Assembly (NCBI RefSeq): GCF_029240175.1
Contig: NZ_JARBTM010000005.1
Coordinates: 1-64,000 of the forward strand
From: Anaerosolibacter sp.
GTDB taxonomy: Bacteria > Bacillota > Clostridia > Peptostreptococcales > Thermotaleaceae
Reading direction: 5' to 3'
Length of the DNA stretch: 64,000 nt
The notes under the pieces are model-generated. The model was not told the DNA's origin, ran no database searches, and was given only the letters and a program-made list of their open reading frames with translations. The translations under genes were made by a program, and so were the position numbers. This document shows, in pieces, positions 18,578-27,102 of the stretch. Within the stretch, counting starts at the first letter, position 1. Each line of letters opens with the position of its first letter.

Positions 18578-19825
18578 ATGAAAACTTTGTTTGATCTAAG
18601 AAAGAAACAAGATGGTGAAATGATCGAGGCCATCCAAAAGCTTTATGATGAACCTTTGAACGTTGTTAGATTAGGAGATCAATCCATAACTGCATGCATT
18701 GGCTGTTGGAACTGTTGGATTAAGACCCCTGGCAGATGTGTAATGAAGGATCGAATGGCTGAATTCTATCCTGACTATGTAAACAGTGATACTGTAATTT
18801 TGCTAATGAATACAGCCCAAGGCTTTATCAGCCATCAAGCCAAAGCTTTTTTGGACAGGACTATTCCCCACTACCATCCATATATAGAAATTGTAGATGG
18901 AGAATGTCATCATGTTGCTAGATATCAGTGCTATCCTGATATGGTATTTTACTATGATACTGAAGGTTTAACAAATCAAGAAGAACAGGTTATTGAGGAC
19001 TATTTGTATCGTACTGCCTACCATTTTCAGTCTAAAGCTTACCGAATTGTAAAAGATGGCAGTCATCGATTGCACCCCTTGGAATCAAGGAAGGCTAAAT
19101 GCAATGTTGTAACCTTTGCATCAATTGAACCCATGGAAACACTCGTGATTTACAACGGTTCTCCTAGAAGAAGAGGCAGCAATTCGACACTCATTCTGAA
19201 AAAAGCTGTTGAAGCCCTTTGCGATAGAGTTGAGATTCGTGATTTGAAGGAAGAAGATAAATGGGATGAGTGGGCAGAGAATTTCAAAAGCGACAAACAT
19301 GTTATGTTCTTCATGCCCCTGTATGTCCATGCAATGCCTTCTCACGTCATGGGATTTATCGAGAAACTTCAAGCCTCCAAAGGGAGTATAAGCTTTTTTG
19401 TACAATCTGGCTTTCCTGAAAGTAGTCAATCTCACTATCTTGAGGCATACCTTGAACAACTGGCTCTCAGATTGGGAAGAACATATATTGGTACGGCCAT
19501 TAAGGGCGGGGTGGAAGGTTTGCAGATGAGACCGGCTAAGGCTCAGGAAAAAATTATGGAACCATTGGTTAAGGCCATTGAGAGCTTAGTTTATGAAGGG
19601 AAATTCAACCCAACAAATATTTCCCAATTAGCCAGACCAATTCGATTGGGAACGGGCATGAAAATCCTCTTCAAGGTACTTACCAAGATTGGCCTAATAA
19701 ACTTTTTCTGGAATCAACAACTTAAAGAAAATAATGCATATGAAAAACGTTTTGATCGCCCGTACGTATCTTTAACTTATGAAAACAATGATACGAGATC
19801 ATTCCATTGCAATGTTAACCAGTGA
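18578..19825 (+). CDS. Tandem flavodoxin-like NAD(P)H-dependent oxidoreductase
   Basis: The 415-residue protein appears to be two flavodoxin-fold units in one chain. The first carries CIGCWNCWIKTPGRCVMKDR (about residues 40-60), the Cys-rich loop typical of NADPH-dependent FMN reductase family proteins, followed by VILLMNTAQGFISHQAKAFL. The second starts near residue 195 with LVIYNGSPRRRGSNSTLILK, a classical FMN phosphate-binding loop, and MFFMPLYVHAMPSHVMGFIE. FMN binding is therefore likely in the second unit; the first has lost its GSP loop. The start is set at ATG 18578 after AAGGGGCAGG. Substrate unknown. Confidence 0.75.
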   Translation: MKTLFDLRKKQDGEMIEAIQKLYDEPLNVVRLGDQSITACIGCWNCWIKTPGRCVMKDRMAEFYPDYVNSDTVILLMNTAQGFISHQAKAFLDRTIPHYHPYIEIVDGECHHVARYQCYPDMVFYYDTEGLTNQEEQVIEDYLYRTAYHFQSKAYRIVKDGSHRLHPLESRKAKCNVVTFASIEPMETLVIYNGSPRRRGSNSTLILKKAVEALCDRVEIRDLKEEDKWDEWAENFKSDKHVMFFMPLYVHAMPSHVMGFIEKLQASKGSISFFVQSGFPESSQSHYLEAYLEQLALRLGRTYIGTAIKGGVEGLQMRPAKAQEKIMEPLVKAIESLVYEGKFNPTNISQLARPIRLGTGMKILFKVLTKIGLINFFWNQQLKENNAYEKRFDRPYVSLTYENNDTRSFHCNVNQ

Positions 19826-20001
19826 ATGTATTACTATTTCAGATCCTCTCAGTCAAGAACTTGCTAATCATACTTCTTTTCCTTTCTATAGTATCCTTTT
19901 AGGTACTATAATACAAAATAGTGCGTACTTGTTATATGTAAACTTATTTTTTATAATAATACCATGCATGATGGAAGATCCCAATTAGGAGGTAAGTATA
20001 A

Positions 20002-20502
20002 ATGAATGCGATATTAAACAGAAAAAGTATAAGAAAGTTTAAGGATATAAAGATAAGTGATGAGATCGTAGAAGAATTGTTAAGAGCAGGTATGGCAGCA
20101 CCTTCTGCTGGAAATGAACAACCTTGGGAATTTATCGTGTTAAGAGATAAAGAGATTATGAAAAAAATCACGGAAGTACATCCCTATTCAAAAATGCTAT
20201 TAAATGCAGATGTTGCGATTGTAGTTTGTGGAGATGAAGCAAAAGAAGTATATAAAGGATATTGGGTACAGGATTGCTCCGCCGCTACTGAAAATATATT
20301 AATAGAAGTCGAAGATAAAGGTTTAGGCGCCGTATGGCTTGGGGTTTACCCAATGGAAGACAGAGTGGAGGCAATAAAACATCTTTTAAATTTACCTGCT
20401 AGTGTAATCCCATTATCCATAATACCTGTGGGATACCCAGATGAGCAAAGGAGACCAGTAGATAGATTTAATAAAACAAGAATACATTATGATAGATGGT
20501 AG
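20002..20502 (+). CDS. Nitroreductase family protein
   Basis: At 166 residues this is a short FMN-dependent nitroreductase. The FMN contacts are visible as RKSIRKFKDIKISDE at the N-terminus (Arg-Lys-Ser-Ile-Arg), APSAGNEQPWEF near residues 33-44 and GLGAVWLGVYPMED in the middle of the chain. Members form homodimers and pass electrons from NAD(P)H or ferredoxin to nitro compounds, quinones or flavins. TTAGGAGGT sets the ATG at 20002. It is one of four nitroreductase-type genes in this window. Physiological substrate unknown. Confidence 0.88.
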   Translation: MNAILNRKSIRKFKDIKISDEIVEELLRAGMAAPSAGNEQPWEFIVLRDKEIMKKITEVHPYSKMLLNADVAIVVCGDEAKEVYKGYWVQDCSAATENILIEVEDKGLGAVWLGVYPMEDRVEAIKHLLNLPASVIPLSIIPVGYPDEQRRPVDRFNKTRIHYDRW

Positions 20503-20672
20503 TAAGAGTATGGTCTAGAATTTGGTTTGAAATTTTTGAATTATTATAAATCTAGATAGAGAATGGGTATTAAAAAAGTTGCCTAGATAAATGTTGACAT
20601 CAACGCATTTTGGTGAGTAATCTGATAAATAGATTGCTATAGCCTATTAAATATGTTATTCTACTAACTACA

Positions 20673-20702
20673 CTCTTATATCTTTTGATATGAGGGTTTT
20701 TT
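20673..20702 (+). terminator. Terminator in the spacer before the pentapeptide-repeat gene
   Basis: CTCTTATATC and GATATGAGGG pair through ten positions with G-T wobbles around TTTT, followed by TTTTTTATT. Confidence 0.65.
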
Positions 20703-20796
20703 ATTTGTATAACTTGGGAAAGATAGATTCTAATAATAGGGAGTAGAATAAGTGAATAGTGAGGCAAAATGAAATATATTTTAGATGGAGGTAAAG

Positions 20797-21453
20797 ATGA
20801 ATATAAGTAAAAGAGTGAATGACCAAATAAACTATAGCAATAGGAAAAAATCAGGTTCAGATTTTGTGAACAAAGACTTAAGAAGAAGTAATTGCTACAA
20901 CTGTGATTTTTCAAATTCTAACTTTAATCATACAAGTTTTAGAGGTGCACAGTTTAAATCGTGTAACTTTTTTGAATGTACATTTGAATCTGCAGAATTT
21001 GTTGCAACTAACCTTAAAAATAGCAAATTTAAGCAAGCTAAATTTGAAAATACAGTATTTGATTCAGCAAATTTAGAGGGTGTGGACTTTGAAGGGGCAG
21101 AATTTAAAAACGTTATATTCGTATCTACAGATACAAGTAAAGCTATAAATCTGGAGTTATCAAATAAGGAAATTAAAGTATTTAATGAAATGCCGAGATT
21201 AGAAATAAGTGAAAGACTTGAGAGTGCAGCTAAAGCGGCTATGAAAAATGAGTATATTAAATTTGCAAGAGTATTGGATACCAAAAAAGGTGAGATTAGT
21301 CCTATTAGTATGATGATATTATTAGCACATTTTGATGAAGAAACTTTAATCAAAGGGTTAGGTATTCTAAAGAGTAAAGTGGATAAAGATTTTGGAACAT
21401 TAAGTTATATGATTCAAGTATTAAAATCATATCAAGCAAACGGTCTTATTTAA
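20797..21453 (+). CDS. Pentapeptide-repeat protein
   Basis: The 218-residue product has a run of about fifteen pentapeptides between residues 26 and 105, with the A(D/N)LXX pattern in diverged form, for example NCDFSNSNFNHTSFRGAQFK and SAEFVATNLKNSKFKQAKFE. These build a right-handed square beta-helix. Some relatives (Qnr, MfpA) mimic DNA and protect gyrase, but most are uncharacterised. The C-terminal 95 residues are helical. GGAGG at 20787-20791 sets the ATG at 20797. There is no signal peptide, so it should be cytosolic. Confidence 0.85.
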   Translation: MNISKRVNDQINYSNRKKSGSDFVNKDLRRSNCYNCDFSNSNFNHTSFRGAQFKSCNFFECTFESAEFVATNLKNSKFKQAKFENTVFDSANLEGVDFEGAEFKNVIFVSTDTSKAINLELSNKEIKVFNEMPRLEISERLESAAKAAMKNEYIKFARVLDTKKGEISPISMMILLAHFDEETLIKGLGILKSKVDKDFGTLSYMIQVLKSYQANGLI

Positions 21454-21472
21454 AGAAATTTTGAGGTTTTAA

Positions 21473-21502
21473 GTAAATCCCTATAGGTCTAGGGGTGTTT
21501 AC
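21473..21502 (+). terminator. Hairpin after the pentapeptide-repeat gene
   Basis: GTAAATCCCT and AGGGGTGTTTAC form an imperfect stem shortly after the stop codon. No clear T-run follows, so its action as a terminator is uncertain. Confidence 0.4.
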
Positions 21503-21545
21503 AGAATAAAAGAGGCAAAAATGTGCTGTATGAGGTATGGAAGCA

Positions 21546-21612
21546 CATATAGCATTCTAACCACAGCGCACTTGCACTTGGAGAGAGCCGTGAGGATAGA
21601 AGGAAGATATTT
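21546..21612 (+). repeat. Dispersed repeat, copy G
   Basis: ATATAGCATTCTAACCACAG, CGCACTTGCACTTGGAGAGA and GCCGTGAGGATAGAAGG match the family, with the 3' part (GTGAGGATAGA) close to copy F. Confidence 0.55.
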
Positions 21613-21639
21613 CTAAAAATGTATAAAAAGATTATTTTT

Positions 21640-21690
21640 AAGCCTAAAGGAGTAAATATCTTTGTAAAACCCCTATAGGCTTAATTTTTT
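21640..21690 (+). terminator. Terminator before the ABC exporter unit
   Basis: AAGCCTAAAGG pairs with CCCCTATAGGCTT across an AT-rich loop and is followed by AATTTTTTT. Confidence 0.65.
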
Positions 21691-21834
21691 TATAAAAATA
21701 CCAGTAGCCGACAAAACTTTTTAAACTTCCATTTCTATAGTATACATGCACATAAGATATTCGTAATCGGCAGCAGGATTTTCTACGAATATGCTTAAAG
21801 AGTAATGAAAATTTATTTTGGCGTAGAGATGCTG

Positions 21835-21863
21835 TTGACAAGATTAGACAATGTTTATACTAT
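21835..21863 (+). promoter_or_regulatory. Promoter of the ABC exporter operon
   Basis: TTGACA (21835-21840) and TACTAT (21858-21863) are 17 bases apart. About 100 bases of leader follow before the permease start. Confidence 0.65.
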
Positions 21864-21970
21864 GGATTTGTTAATATGTAAGTGATACCAAAATGATAAG
21901 ATGTTTGGCGATGAAGACTAATTCTGTATAAACTGAAATCGGTTAAAAAGCTTGAAATTAGGGGGGGCAT

Positions 21971-24289
21971 ATGTATTATAGAATAATTCGCAAAGACATT
22001 TTAAAGAGTAAAGTGATAACGCTGACAACAATGATATTTATCGCTGCCGCGGCTATGCTTGTCTCGCTCGCGGCGATACTCGTCGTAAATCTTTCGGGTG
22101 CTATAGATACGCTTATGACGCAGGCGAAAACTCCGCATTTTATGCAGATGCATTCGGGTGAAATTGATACTGGACGGCTTACGGCTTTTGCAGAGGAGTA
22201 TGGCAATGTCGATGAATTTCAGGTTCTTGAATTTCTCAACGTTGACGGAGCGCAGATTATATTTGAAGAAAGATCGCTTGCGGATAATGTTCAGGATAAC
22301 GGGTTATCCAAGCAGGGTGAAAAATTCGATTATCTTCTTGACCTTGATGGAAACGTCATAAACGTATCAGACGGCGAGATTTACGTTCCGATATGCTATA
22401 TGAGGGACAACACTGCAAAGGTTGGTGGTAAGGCAGTGATATGTGGCAAGGAATTTACTGTTGCGGGATTTCTACGGGATTCTCAGATGAACTCTATGCT
22501 CTCCTCCTCAAAGAGATTTCTTGTTAGTGAAAATGATTACATGGAAATAAAAGGCCTCGGAAGTACGGAGTATCTGATTGAGTTCAGATTAAAGGATTTG
22601 TCGGCACTCGGCGCATTTGAAACCGCGTACACCTCCGCAGGACTTGAAACGAATGGACCGACGATTACATATCCGCTTTTCAAAATGATTAACGCAATTT
22701 CTGACGGGCTGATGATTGCGGTTATACTTCTTGTAAGCGCCCTTGTCGTCGCAATCGCATTTATGTGCATACGTTTTACGCTCCTTGCAAAAATCGAAGA
22801 CGACTATCGGGAAATAGGCGTTATGAAAGCAATAGGGCTGCGTGTTACCGACATAAAGAAGATTTATCTTGCGAAATACGCTGCGATTGCGATGGTAGGC
22901 TGTATCCTCGGATTTGCACTTTCGTTTGTGCTTAGAGGCATACTTCTTGAAAATATACGGCTTTATATGGGTGAAAGCGAAAATTCTTCTTTTGCCTTGC
23001 TTTTCGGAATAATCGGCATACTGCTTGTATTCCTTGCAATCATTGCCTATGTAAATGGAGTGCTGAAACGCTTTAGGAAAATATCCGCCGCAGAAGCAAT
23101 ACGCTTTGGCACTTCACAGGAAAAATCTGCGGGCGCAAAGCATTTTTGCCTGAGCAGAAATCGGCTGTTTGACACGAATATTTTTCTTGGCGTCAAAGAT
23201 GTTCTCGCAAGGAAAAGTATTTACGTTACAATGCTTGCAGTGCTCGTGATTTCGGCATTTATTATTATTGTTCCCCAGAACCTGTACACCACTATTTCCT
23301 CAAAAAGCTTCATCACATATATGGGGATAGGAAGCAGCGATATGCGCATTGACATTCAGCAGACCGACAATATTTCTGAAAAATCCGTTGAAATTCTAAA
23401 GACGATGAAAGGCGACACTACCATTTCAAAGTATGCCGTGCTTACAACAAAAACATTCAAAGCAAAGACGGAGGACGGCTTGGAGGAAAGTATAAAAATT
23501 GAGCTTGGCGATCATTCGATATTTCCTTTAGAATATTCCGAGGGCAGAGCACCTGTCGCAGAAGACGAAATTGCGCTTTCTGTTATAAACGCCAATGAAC
23601 TGGACAAAAAGGTTGGTGATGTCATTCCGCTGGTGATTGAGGGTAAGGAAAAAAAACTCACGGTTTGCGGAGTTTATTCTGACATTACCAATGGCGGCAA
23701 AACCGCGAAGGCTGTTTTCAACGACAATTCGGCAGATATTATGTGGTCCGTTATCTACGCGGAGTTGATGGATAAATCTCTTGTCGGCAGAACGGCTTCG
23801 GAATATGCGAATAGGTTTCATTTTGCAAAAATCTCGGGAATTGATGATTATATTTCACAGACATTCGGTCCAACAATAAGTTCTATCAGAAAGGCCTCGT
23901 TTGCCGCAATTGCCGTTGCGCTGATTATAACGTTACTGGTTACACTGTTGTTTATGAAAATGCTTGTCGCAAAGGACAGGTATTCCATTGCCGTAATGAA
24001 AGCGTTCGGTTTTACAAACTCGGATATTACGGCGCAGTATGTTTCACGTTCCGTATTCGTTCTGATTGTGGGAATTGTTCTTGGCACGCTTCTGGCAAAC
24101 ACTCTCGGGGAGATACTTGCGGGCATTCTTATCTCCTCGTTTGGAGCGTCGTCGTTTAAGTTTGCGGTCAATCCACTTTCGGCGTATCTTCTTAGTCCTT
24201 TAATGATGGTATGCTCGGTACTTATTGCAACAACTATCGGCACATCGGGCGTTGGACAAATAAAAATATCCGAAAATATAAAGGAGTAG
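21971..24289 (+). CDS. FtsX-type ABC transporter permease
   Basis: This 772-residue membrane protein has the MacB/LolC/FtsX-like layout, in duplicated form: an N-terminal helix (TMIFIAAAAMLVSLAAILVV), a large outer domain, three helices near residues 245-365, a second N-terminal-type helix (YVTMLAVLVISAFIIIVPQN), another outer domain and three last helices. These proteins do not pump by a classical channel but transmit ATPase motion to the outer face, exporting peptides or lipids or sensing antibiotics. GGGGGG precedes the ATG at 21971. The codons are visibly richer in G and C than those of flanking genes, suggesting transfer. Confidence 0.88.
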   Translation: MYYRIIRKDILKSKVITLTTMIFIAAAAMLVSLAAILVVNLSGAIDTLMTQAKTPHFMQMHSGEIDTGRLTAFAEEYGNVDEFQVLEFLNVDGAQIIFEERSLADNVQDNGLSKQGEKFDYLLDLDGNVINVSDGEIYVPICYMRDNTAKVGGKAVICGKEFTVAGFLRDSQMNSMLSSSKRFLVSENDYMEIKGLGSTEYLIEFRLKDLSALGAFETAYTSAGLETNGPTITYPLFKMINAISDGLMIAVILLVSALVVAIAFMCIRFTLLAKIEDDYREIGVMKAIGLRVTDIKKIYLAKYAAIAMVGCILGFALSFVLRGILLENIRLYMGESENSSFALLFGIIGILLVFLAIIAYVNGVLKRFRKISAAEAIRFGTSQEKSAGAKHFCLSRNRLFDTNIFLGVKDVLARKSIYVTMLAVLVISAFIIIVPQNLYTTISSKSFITYMGIGSSDMRIDIQQTDNISEKSVEILKTMKGDTTISKYAVLTTKTFKAKTEDGLEESIKIELGDHSIFPLEYSEGRAPVAEDEIALSVINANELDKKVGDVIPLVIEGKEKKLTVCGVYSDITNGGKTAKAVFNDNSADIMWSVIYAELMDKSLVGRTASEYANRFHFAKISGIDDYISQTFGPTISSIRKASFAAIAVALIITLLVTLLFMKMLVAKDRYSIAVMKAFGFTNSDITAQYVSRSVFVLIVGIVLGTLLANTLGEILAGILISSFGASSFKFAVNPLSAYLLSPLMMVCSVLIATTIGTSGVGQIKISENIKE

Positions 24290-24292
24290 ATC

Positions 24293-25051
24293 ATGAAGAA
24301 GATTATTATCGGTGAGAACATAGTAAAATCATTTGGTGAGGGCGATGAAAAGCGTAACGTACTCGATGTTGTTTCCGTTGAAATAAACGAGGGCGAGTTC
24401 GTTTCGGTTATGGGTCCTTCGGGCTCGGGAAAATCGACGCTGATGTTTGCCCTGAGCGGAATGGACGGCATTGACGACGGAAAGGTTGTTTTTGACGGCA
24501 GGGATTTATCAGCACTCAGGGAAAATGAGCTTGCAGACATACGCAGAACAGAAATGGGATTTGTTTTCCAGCAGCCGACTTTACTAAAGAATTTGAATAT
24601 CCTTGATAACATCATTATTCCGTCAATGCGTGACAACAGAAAAAACGCCGCAGAGATTACAGAAAAAGCAAGAGCGCTTATGAAAAAGGTGAGCATTGAG
24701 GAACTGGAAAAGCGTGATATTACACAGGTTTCTGGAGGACAGCTTCAGCGCGCGGGAATATGCCGCGCACTTATGAGCAATCCGAAAATTATTTTCGGTG
24801 ACGAGCCGACAGGCGCGCTTAACTCAAAATCTGCCCAGGAGATTATGAACATCTTTTCCGAGATCAACGCGAACGGTACTGCGGTTATGCTTGTAACTCA
24901 CGATGCAACGGTGGCGGCGCGGACGGAGCGGATTATGTTTATGCGCGACGGAAAAATCGTGAGTGAAATGCGGCTTCCCAAATTTATCGGCACAGATATT
25001 AACGACAGGATGGAAAAAGTCACGGCGAAAATGCGGGAAATAGGAATATAA
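24293..25051 (+). CDS. ABC transporter ATP-binding protein (partner of the FtsX-type permease)
   Basis: The 252-residue ATPase has Walker A GPSGSGKST near residue 40, a Q-loop in FVFQQPTLLKN, the signature VSGGQLQRAGICRALMSNP, Walker B IIFGDEPTGAL and switch His in LVTHDATVAA. The type is that of LolD/MacB/BceA ATPases. It starts three bases after the permease stop, so the two are cotranscribed and form one exporter. No sensor kinase or response regulator is adjacent, unlike typical Bce systems. It shares the GC-rich codon choice of the permease, and base composition changes abruptly after its stop. Confidence 0.9.
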   Translation: MKKIIIGENIVKSFGEGDEKRNVLDVVSVEINEGEFVSVMGPSGSGKSTLMFALSGMDGIDDGKVVFDGRDLSALRENELADIRRTEMGFVFQQPTLLKNLNILDNIIIPSMRDNRKNAAEITEKARALMKKVSIEELEKRDITQVSGGQLQRAGICRALMSNPKIIFGDEPTGALNSKSAQEIMNIFSEINANGTAVMLVTHDATVAARTERIMFMRDGKIVSEMRLPKFIGTDINDRMEKVTAKMREIGI

Positions 25052-25059
25052 TTTGTTGT

Positions 25060-25200
25060 TTCACTATCACGATTTTTACTGATGGCAAAATTTTAAAAAT
25101 AGATGAAGGTTGGATTGCACTGGTAAATAATATTCCCAATCTAAAGATTTCATTAAGTGATATAATAAGAGATGTTAGATTCAAGGATGGCAATTTATAA
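25060..25200 (+). pseudogene. Truncated coding remnant without a start
   Basis: This frame reads as protein (FTDGKILKIDEGWIALVNNI then PNLKISLSDIIRDVRFKDGN) and ends at TAA 25198-25200, but has no start codon or ribosome binding site before it merges with the GC-rich ABC cassette. Its base composition is that of the host region. It is probably the surviving 3' end of a gene cut when the ABC genes arrived. Confidence 0.4.
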
Positions 25201-25304
25201 AATGCTATCCTTTCTTCGTAATGGGATATGATTCAGTGAAGAGTAGAAGAGAAGGATATTGAGCAAGATACCATAAGAAAATAAAAATACAGTGGAGGTA
25301 TGAA

Positions 25305-25694
25305 ATGATTACAGCTTACATGGTGGGAATTTCAGGGTATTATGAGGGAGAGGATATAGAGATTAGATACCGTATCTATGACAATGAAGAGCTGGTGTGC
25401 GAAAAATCTATGTTGAAGGAATATAAGAAACCGGCGATTGTAAATTTATTTTCATTAATAACGTTATTAAATGAATTAGAAAAATATTCGGATAGGGAGA
25501 TCGTCATCGTGGTGAATGATGCGGCTTTAATTGAACAAATCAGAGGAACCTCAACATCGAAGAATAAAGATGTTTTAAAAACAGCAAGTATAGCTAGGGA
25601 GCGAATTAAAGAATTTAGAAAACCTATTGTTATCAAAGATATTAGTAATGATAAAGTAGAACTGGCTAAATGGAATGACATATTGAAGCCTTAA
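25305..25694 (+). CDS. Hypothetical protein, 129 residues
   Basis: No family was recognised. The product begins MITAYMVGISGYYEGEDIEI with several predicted beta strands, followed by a helix (NLFSLITLLNELEKY), a strand (REIVIVVNDAALI) and a basic region, an order that recalls RNase H-like folds, although catalytic acidic residues are not obvious. TGGAGGT sets the ATG at 25305, and a good terminator follows at 25706. There is no signal peptide. It is probably a real single-gene unit of unknown role. Confidence 0.65.
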   Translation: MITAYMVGISGYYEGEDIEIRYRIYDNEELVCEKSMLKEYKKPAIVNLFSLITLLNELEKYSDREIVIVVNDAALIEQIRGTSTSKNKDVLKTASIARERIKEFRKPIVIKDISNDKVELAKWNDILKP

Positions 25695-25705
25695 GGCATT
25701 ATAAG

Positions 25706-25732
25706 AGGCATCTGCTGAGGCAGGTGCCTTTT
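25706..25732 (+). terminator. Terminator after the 129-residue hypothetical gene
   Basis: AGGCATCTGC and GCAGGTGCCT pair around TGAG and are followed by TTTT. Confidence 0.75.
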
Positions 25733-25928
25733 ACAATACCAGAATTGTAAAGGTTAGATGTAATATTTAATCCAAAACTGTTATATTTAACTCAAGGATG
25801 ATGGAAGTATATCAACATATTACTTTAACAGAGCATAGAAATAAATAACCTTTGGTGATTATCAAGATGAACCAAAGGTATATATAATTTAAATCCATGA
25901 AATATGGAGTACTAAGGAGGATAATACT

Positions 25929-26810
25929 ATGCAGAATATAATTCCACATTTATGGTTTGACAAAGAAGCAGTAGAAGCTGCTGAATGGTATGTCAGTTTG
26001 TTTCAGAATTCCAGCATCATTGACATTACAACGATTCCAGATACCCCATCAGGTGATACAGTACTTGTTGATTTTCAGCTTGCCAATCTTAGATTTTCAG
26101 CAATCAGCGCAGGTCCGTATTTTTCATTCAACCCATCGGTTTCTTTAATGGTAAGTTGTAGTACGAAAGAAGAGGTGGATAGATTACATGATAATCTGTC
26201 TGCTAATGGAACAGAACTCATGCCTTTAGGTGATTATCCGTTTAGTAAACGGTATGCGTGGGTACAAGACAGATATGGTCTTAGTTGGCAGATCATGCTG
26301 GTTGAAAATATGGAAGAACATCCAAGAATAAGACCGACATTACTATTTACGGGAGACGTATGTGGTAAAGCGGAAGATGCGATTGATTATTATGTTTCAG
26401 TTTTTAAGGAAGCAAATAAAGGCTTCATCAACTATTATGAAGCAGGAGAAGCAATGGATGCGAGGGCAAAAATAAACTATGGAGAGGCAAATATCCGAGG
26501 AACTCAAATGATCGTTATGGATCATGGCTTTGGTGGCGATTTTACTTTTAATGAAGCATTCTCTTTTATGGTACTTTGCGAAAATCAGGAAGAAATAGAT
26601 TATTTTTGGGATAAGCTTTCCTTTGTTCCAGAGGCTGAGCAGTGTGGATGGGTCAAAGATCAATTTGGATTATCTTGGCAGATTACGCCTGCTAATATGA
26701 ACGATATTCTCATGAAGGGGACAAAAGAAGAAGTAAAACGTGTCACAGAGGCATTTCTGAAAATGAAGAAGTTTGATCTGGCTGCCCTTGAAAAGGCGCG
26801 GTTAGGATAG
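25929..26810 (+). CDS. PhnB-like VOC family protein (two domains)
   Basis: The 293 residues form two consecutive VOC modules of the PhnB / 3-demethylubiquinone-9 3-methyltransferase-like type. Each starts with a typical phrase (IIPHLWFDKEAVEAAEWYVS and TLLFTGDVCGKAEDAIDYYV) and ends in a GLSWQI motif (residues near 117 and 250). A duplicated single-chain arrangement is common in the family. Despite the old domain name, no methyltransferase motif is present. Metal binding and substrate are unknown. AAGGAGG sets the ATG at 25929, and it is followed by its own terminator, so it is a single-gene unit. Confidence 0.85.
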   Translation: MQNIIPHLWFDKEAVEAAEWYVSLFQNSSIIDITTIPDTPSGDTVLVDFQLANLRFSAISAGPYFSFNPSVSLMVSCSTKEEVDRLHDNLSANGTELMPLGDYPFSKRYAWVQDRYGLSWQIMLVENMEEHPRIRPTLLFTGDVCGKAEDAIDYYVSVFKEANKGFINYYEAGEAMDARAKINYGEANIRGTQMIVMDHGFGGDFTFNEAFSFMVLCENQEEIDYFWDKLSFVPEAEQCGWVKDQFGLSWQITPANMNDILMKGTKEEVKRVTEAFLKMKKFDLAALEKARLG

Positions 26811-26853
26811 ATGCTTTAATAGATTAATATAGAAATAGCATTATAATTTAGTG

Positions 26854-26882
26854 TGCAAGAATCCTAGGGTTCTTGCATTTTT
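26854..26882 (+). terminator. Terminator after the PhnB-like gene
   Basis: TGCAAGAA (26854-26861) pairs with TTCTTGCA (26870-26877), followed by TTTTT. Confidence 0.75.
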
Positions 26883-27102
26883 CAACTTATGCAACAGTAT
26901 TTCTGATTGTCTTTTTGTTTTTTGAACTATAAACTAAAGGAAATAAGTAACATCTGTAGAAAATTATCAGAGTGAGAAGTCAAAGTGAGATTGATGAAGA
27001 AGAAATTATGTTAATCAGATTACGATTGTGTGCATCATTGAGAATAATCATTTCGCTAGAAAGTGCATGAAAAATTTATATAAAGATTGGGGATAGTAAA
27101 GA

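Noticed and set aside
23848-24696. Minus-strand frame of 282 codons in the ABC exporter region
   Set aside because: It lies antisense across the junction of two well-supported ABC genes and matches no family.
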